Position numbers and translations under genes: made by a program
Source of the DNA: JADFOB01 sp964651325
GTDB taxonomy: Bacteria > Planctomycetota > Phycisphaerae > UBA1845
Assembly (NCBI GenBank): GCA_964651325.1
Contig: CAZYXP010000057.1
Location: 1 to 18,198 of the forward strand
Direction of reading: 5' to 3'
DNA: 18,198 bases
Shown: in pieces, positions 15,565 to 18,198 of the stretch
Layout of the letters: each line of letters opens with the position of its first letter
Numbering within the stretch: position 1 is the first letter of the stretch
Notes under the pieces: model-generated
Seen by the model: only the letters and a program-made list of their open reading frames with translations
What the model was told of the DNA's origin: nothing
Databases searched by the model: none

Positions 15565-16716
15565 ATGGACATTTTTCGGGCTGTTTCGTGTGCCGCCGCG
15601 AGGATCATCCGCGCTGACCGTGCGAGTCGCTTGGCCGTTCTTTGCGTGGTGCTTGTGCCTCTAGGTGCATTGGCGCAGGATCAAGCGGAGGATTCCCCTT
15701 CTTCCACCTCTCCAGATTCGAAATCATCACAGCCGGCGGCCCAGCAGGTGGTGATGACGCCCGCGATGGCGGTTCGAGACGCCCGGAATGCGCTTGATCG
15801 TGCCGAAGCCGACGTAACGGATCGGCCGATTCCCGAGCTATTGGCGATCGCGGCGAGTCGTGTCGATTTTCTCAAGCGAAACGATCCGATCAATCCGATG
15901 CTCACCTTGCTTTCCGGGCGATTGCTGGCCGCGGCCGGTCGGCCTCGCGAAGCGGTCGCCCAGCTCCAGAAATTCGTGGCGTCGCGAGAAGGGCGCAATC
16001 ATTGGCGGGCCTACCAGCGGCTGGGAGATTTGCTCGTCGGCGATTATCCTCGCCTGGCCAAAGGGAATTACGACAAGGCCGACGGCCTGAAGCCCGGTGT
16101 GATCGGCGTGCGGTTCGGGCTCGCCCGGTGCGCCGTTGCGTTTGGCAAGACCCGAGAGGCCATCCGGCTGGGTCGCCAAGTTGTTGAGCAGGATGGATAC
16201 AAGAGTGCCAATTATATGGCTTTTTTTGCCCAAGCTCTTTTTGCCGGAGAGCATTGGGTTGAGGCCGAGCAGGTGGCGGCCAAGGCCGTGAAAAAAATGG
16301 CGCAATTGGTGCGGGATCATCCCGGGGCGATCGCGCCGCTGGTTGCGCTGGATTCTATGTATGCGTTGCTTGTTCAAACCGTCCGGACGCGTATGACCGT
16401 CACAGAGCCCGCTGGCGAGGACTATATCCAACTGGCGCACTACGTGCGTGATCAAATCGACAACAAAGCCCAGATCAGCATGTACGAGGTGCTTGGCGTG
16501 TTGGAGGGGGGGGCTGCAAAACTTGCGGATGAGCCGTCCGTGCCGCTCTTGCTTGAGTATGGGGTCATGCTCGATCGGGTGGGGCGCCGAGAGATGGCCC
16601 AGGCCGTGTTCGAGCGAGTCATTGAGTTGGATGCAGAAAACGCCGAGGCCAGTGCCTGGCTCGCCCAATACGCAAGCAACGAATCCGACGCCGAAGAGGA
16701 CGCTGCCGCCCCCTAG
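15565..16716 (+). CDS. Exported TPR-repeat protein of unknown function
   Basis: I do not recognise a specific gene. The product has a basic N-terminus and a hydrophobic stretch LAVLCVVLVPLGALA, followed by a likely signal peptidase I site before QDQAED, then a Ser/Pro/Gln-rich linker. The remainder is alpha-helical with tetratricopeptide-like pairs, for example around LSGRLLAAAGRPREAVAQLQ and, clearest, near the C-terminus (about 324-368) at LLEYGVMLDRVGRREMAQAV. The end is acidic (SDAEEDAAAP). TPR proteins are protein-binding scaffolds, so a periplasmic location is likely. I chose ATG 15565 because AGAAGG stands 9 nt before it. Two ATGs upstream (15544, 15547) lack a ribosome site and would add seven residues. 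A G8 tract near 16506-16513 is a slippage-prone spot. The gene has its own promoter and terminator, so a link to the flagellar genes is not implied. Confidence 0.8.
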   Translation: MDIFRAVSCAAARIIRADRASRLAVLCVVLVPLGALAQDQAEDSPSSTSPDSKSSQPAAQQVVMTPAMAVRDARNALDRAEADVTDRPIPELLAIAASRVDFLKRNDPINPMLTLLSGRLLAAAGRPREAVAQLQKFVASREGRNHWRAYQRLGDLLVGDYPRLAKGNYDKADGLKPGVIGVRFGLARCAVAFGKTREAIRLGRQVVEQDGYKSANYMAFFAQALFAGEHWVEAEQVAAKAVKKMAQLVRDHPGAIAPLVALDSMYALLVQTVRTRMTVTEPAGEDYIQLAHYVRDQIDNKAQISMYEVLGVLEGGAAKLADEPSVPLLLEYGVMLDRVGRREMAQAVFERVIELDAENAEASAWLAQYASNESDAEEDAAAP

Positions 16717-16760
16717 AGATCGGCCCTTCGCGCGAGGGTGAGCTGGGCGACAGGCTGAGG

Positions 16761-16792
16761 AGCCCATGATCCAATCGACGGTGGGCTTTTTT
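16761..16792 (+). terminator. Intrinsic terminator of the exported TPR gene
   Basis: AGCCCA (16761-16766) pairs with TGGGCT (16782-16787) across a 15-nt loop, with T's at 16787-16792. It lies 44 bp after the stop codon and its T-run abuts the palindromic element that follows. Confidence 0.7.
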
Positions 16793-16899
16793 CAGAGCAC
16801 CTGGCGCAAGCCTGGTGACCCCCTTCTTTCCGCCACATGTGGCGCAAGCTTGGCGACTCGCATGCCCGAATGTCCGCAGGCTAGCGCCAGCGGCTCTGA
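16792..16899. repeat. Dispersed palindromic element, copy C (composite)
   Basis: The outer arms TCAGAGC (16792-16798) and GCTCTGA (16893-16899) pair perfectly. Inside follow CTGGCGC/GCGCCAG, an A-A mismatch, AGCCTG/CAGGCT and GAC/GTC, the same plan as copies A and B. The centre is longer and contains a second left half (TGGCGCAAGCTTGGCGAC), so it reads as one and a half elements. Confidence 0.8.
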
Positions 16900-16931
16900 G
16901 TTGGCCTCATTCTGCCAACCGCAACCCGGAC

Positions 16932-17288
16932 TCAATTTGCCGCGGGTTCGAAGATCCATCGCTCGCCTTCACGGCGGAGCCGAAACGTGCCCGTCAGGCG
17001 TTTTCCCAGAAGATCAAACCGGACTTTGTCTTCCTGGGATTCCTGGATGGCTAGTTCGCCCCGATCGACGCGCGAAACATGCCCGCGATCGCCGCTGATC
17101 GGGCCCTCGTAGTCCAGGTAGGCCTTGCGGTGATCGGCGATTCTGTGGGCCTCAATCGGAAGATCTTCGCTGTGGCGCGGCTCGCGTTTCAGTTGCCAAG
17201 TGAGCAGCACGTCGCCCGATTCGAGCATCAAGTCCCAATGCTCGCCAGAAGGCGCCTGGTGGTGTAAAATGACGTACCGTGCCGGCAT
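16932..17288 (-). CDS. Stand-alone LigD-type 3'-phosphoesterase domain protein
   Basis: The 118-residue product matches the phosphoesterase (PE) domain of bacterial LigD in its order of motifs: RYVILHHQAPSGEHWDLMLE (4-23) with H9/H10, H17 and D19, a DH pair (52-53), YEGPIS (60-65) and RGHVSR (68-73), ending with FRLRREGERWIFEP. In LigD this domain trims 3' ends by removing 3'-ribonucleotide or 3'-phosphate groups during non-homologous end joining. Here no ligase or polymerase domain is attached and no Ku gene is in view, so a role in that pathway is only an analogy. GGAAG about 7 nt before the ATG supports the start. No operon partner is visible: the genes on both sides lie on the plus strand. 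Its 3' end lies 32 bp from palindromic element C. Confidence 0.8.
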   Translation of the reverse strand: MPARYVILHHQAPSGEHWDLMLESGDVLLTWQLKREPRHSEDLPIEAHRIADHRKAYLDYEGPISGDRGHVSRVDRGELAIQESQEDKVRFDLLGKRLTGTFRLRREGERWIFEPAAN

Positions 17289-17447
17289 CGGTGGTCTTCC
17301 GTCCGGGTCTTCAAGCGAAGGGTCTGATGGGCTACGCCCGGATCCTCACGCTGGCTCCTGGCTCTTCCGGCGGGGGCGATCCCGGGTCGCGCCACCCCTG
17401 CCCGGCTCCGGAAAGACTGTAGAGTAGCGATTCGAGGGTAGAAAACC

Positions 17448-18167
17448 ATGATCTCGCGAGCAATACGGGTGCCGTGGAAAGCGGTCTTCGCAGCTTCGAC
17501 ATGCTGGAGCGCTGTGATGGCGGGCGGTTGCGGTCCGAGCTACTCTGAAGTTCGTTCAGAGGGTATCGGCATGATGGTCGAACAGGGCTACGGTTCTGCT
17601 CGATACCTGCTTCTGGAAGCGGACAAGATTCGCCGAAACCAGGTCGAAAACCTGCATGACCTGGGATTCTGCAGCGTCATGCTGGCCAAGAAGTACTTCG
17701 ACGAAAAAGATCGCGTGGCCGGCCTTCGAGAGGTGGACCGGGCGATCGAATTCTACGATCGCGCGATCGATGCCCACCCCGGCTTTCAGCCGTCGTTGGT
17801 CGGCAAGAATATCGCTCTGGAGTTGAAGGGGCAGCCAGAAATCGCCCTTGAGCACGCAGAATGGGCGGTTCGGGTGGTGGGGCCGTCGGCTAGGCAGTAT
17901 TTGTTTCTCGCGACCGAGCTTGAGCAGCGGGGCGACGGGGATGCGGCGTTTCTGCGGTTTCGACAGGCCGTCGCCATGGAGCCGAAGAGCCAGCCCGCCC
18001 ATGTGGCGTTTGCCAAATTCCTGCTCCGCCACGGCAATGAAGAGGCGGCCATCGGGCACTTGAAGTATGCCTACAGGCTCAATCCTGGCGATTTATGGGT
18101 CAAAGAGCAATTGGCCGTTCGTGGTGAGCTTCCCCCACCGCCAAGAGTGCCGCAGCCGGGTCCGTAG
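17448..18167 (+). CDS. TPR-repeat lipoprotein of unknown function
   Basis: The 239-residue product starts with a basic stretch and a moderately hydrophobic segment ending in VMAGGC (23-28), a lipobox-like site that would make C28 the lipidated first residue of the mature protein. From about residue 95 to 216 it consists of TPR units: AIEFYDRAIDAHPGFQPSLV, then LELKGQPEIALEHAEWAVRV, then FLRFRQAVAMEPKSQPAHVA, then IGHLKYAYRLNPGD. The proline-rich end PPPPRVPQPGP closes the protein. It probably sits on the periplasmic face of a membrane as a protein-binding scaffold. GAGGG 9 nt before the ATG supports the start. It is the second exported TPR protein at this end of the window and could work in the same envelope process as the 15565 product, but the two share no obvious sequence. 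The last 31 bases of the window show no terminator. Confidence 0.8.
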   Translation: MISRAIRVPWKAVFAASTCWSAVMAGGCGPSYSEVRSEGIGMMVEQGYGSARYLLLEADKIRRNQVENLHDLGFCSVMLAKKYFDEKDRVAGLREVDRAIEFYDRAIDAHPGFQPSLVGKNIALELKGQPEIALEHAEWAVRVVGPSARQYLFLATELEQRGDGDAAFLRFRQAVAMEPKSQPAHVAFAKFLLRHGNEEAAIGHLKYAYRLNPGDLWVKEQLAVRGELPPPPRVPQPGP

Positions 18168-18198
18168 GGCCCAACTGACCGCTGGTGGTCCCGTGGGA

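Noticed and set aside
16506..16513. G8 tract in the exported TPR gene as a programmed frameshift
   Set aside because: The frame continues through a normal C-terminal TPR unit. It is slippage-prone at most, with no sign of a functional alternative frame.

Overview
This GC-rich window holds ten complete genes plus the 3' end of an eleventh. It looks like a piece of a motile planctomycete chromosome. That is an inference from four things: a truncated exported protein ending in an IPTL/PEP-CTERM-like sorting tail, a very large FliD (1067 residues), two flagellin paralogues, and several families of dispersed intergenic palindromic repeats. I could not run any database search, so the taxonomic call is tentative.

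Layout. Positions 2-184 are the tail of a surface or exported protein. Positions 379-1761 encode a type I phosphodiesterase/nucleotide pyrophosphatase-like protein, and 1910-3622 a bacterial GH3-family (adenylating/acyl-amido synthetase fold) protein. Both intergenic regions flanking the GH3 gene carry paired inverted copies of one dispersed repeat. thiC (3758-5692, minus strand) converges on the GH3 gene. Its upstream region is an unusually complete control cassette: a sigma70-type promoter (5979-6007), a TPP-riboswitch-like aptamer starting about where the transcript should start (5853-5969), an intrinsic terminator (5806-5833), and five tandem 14-nt units (5745-5814) before a strong ribosome binding site. 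The aptamer keeps the pyrimidine-sensing half (CUGAGA, ACCU, GUAGGGAA), but the usual short P5 arm is replaced by a long, different stem. I consider this the most interesting item.

A divergent HDOD-domain gene (6206-7129) with a strong terminator precedes a flagellar filament cluster on the plus strand: flagellin 1 (7753-9246), flagellin 2 (9567-11024), the filament cap gene fliD (11489-14692) and the flagellin chaperone gene fliS (14953-15402). The four products belong to one assembly process: FliS keeps flagellin soluble for export, FliD caps the filament and guides polymerisation, and the flagellins build the filament. The same 9-mer GCCGATAGA, close to the FliA (sigma28) -10 consensus, lies in front of both fliD and fliS. 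At fliS it is so close to the ATG that a leaderless mRNA would result.

The right end carries an exported TPR protein (15565-16716), a stand-alone LigD-type 3'-phosphoesterase domain protein on the minus strand (16932-17288) and a TPR lipoprotein (17448-18167). A palindromic element recurs at 11105, 11246 and 16792. The first two copies sit inside a 141-bp tandem duplication whose copies match at the first 140 positions. I saw no tRNA, rRNA, CRISPR array, transposase or integrase gene.
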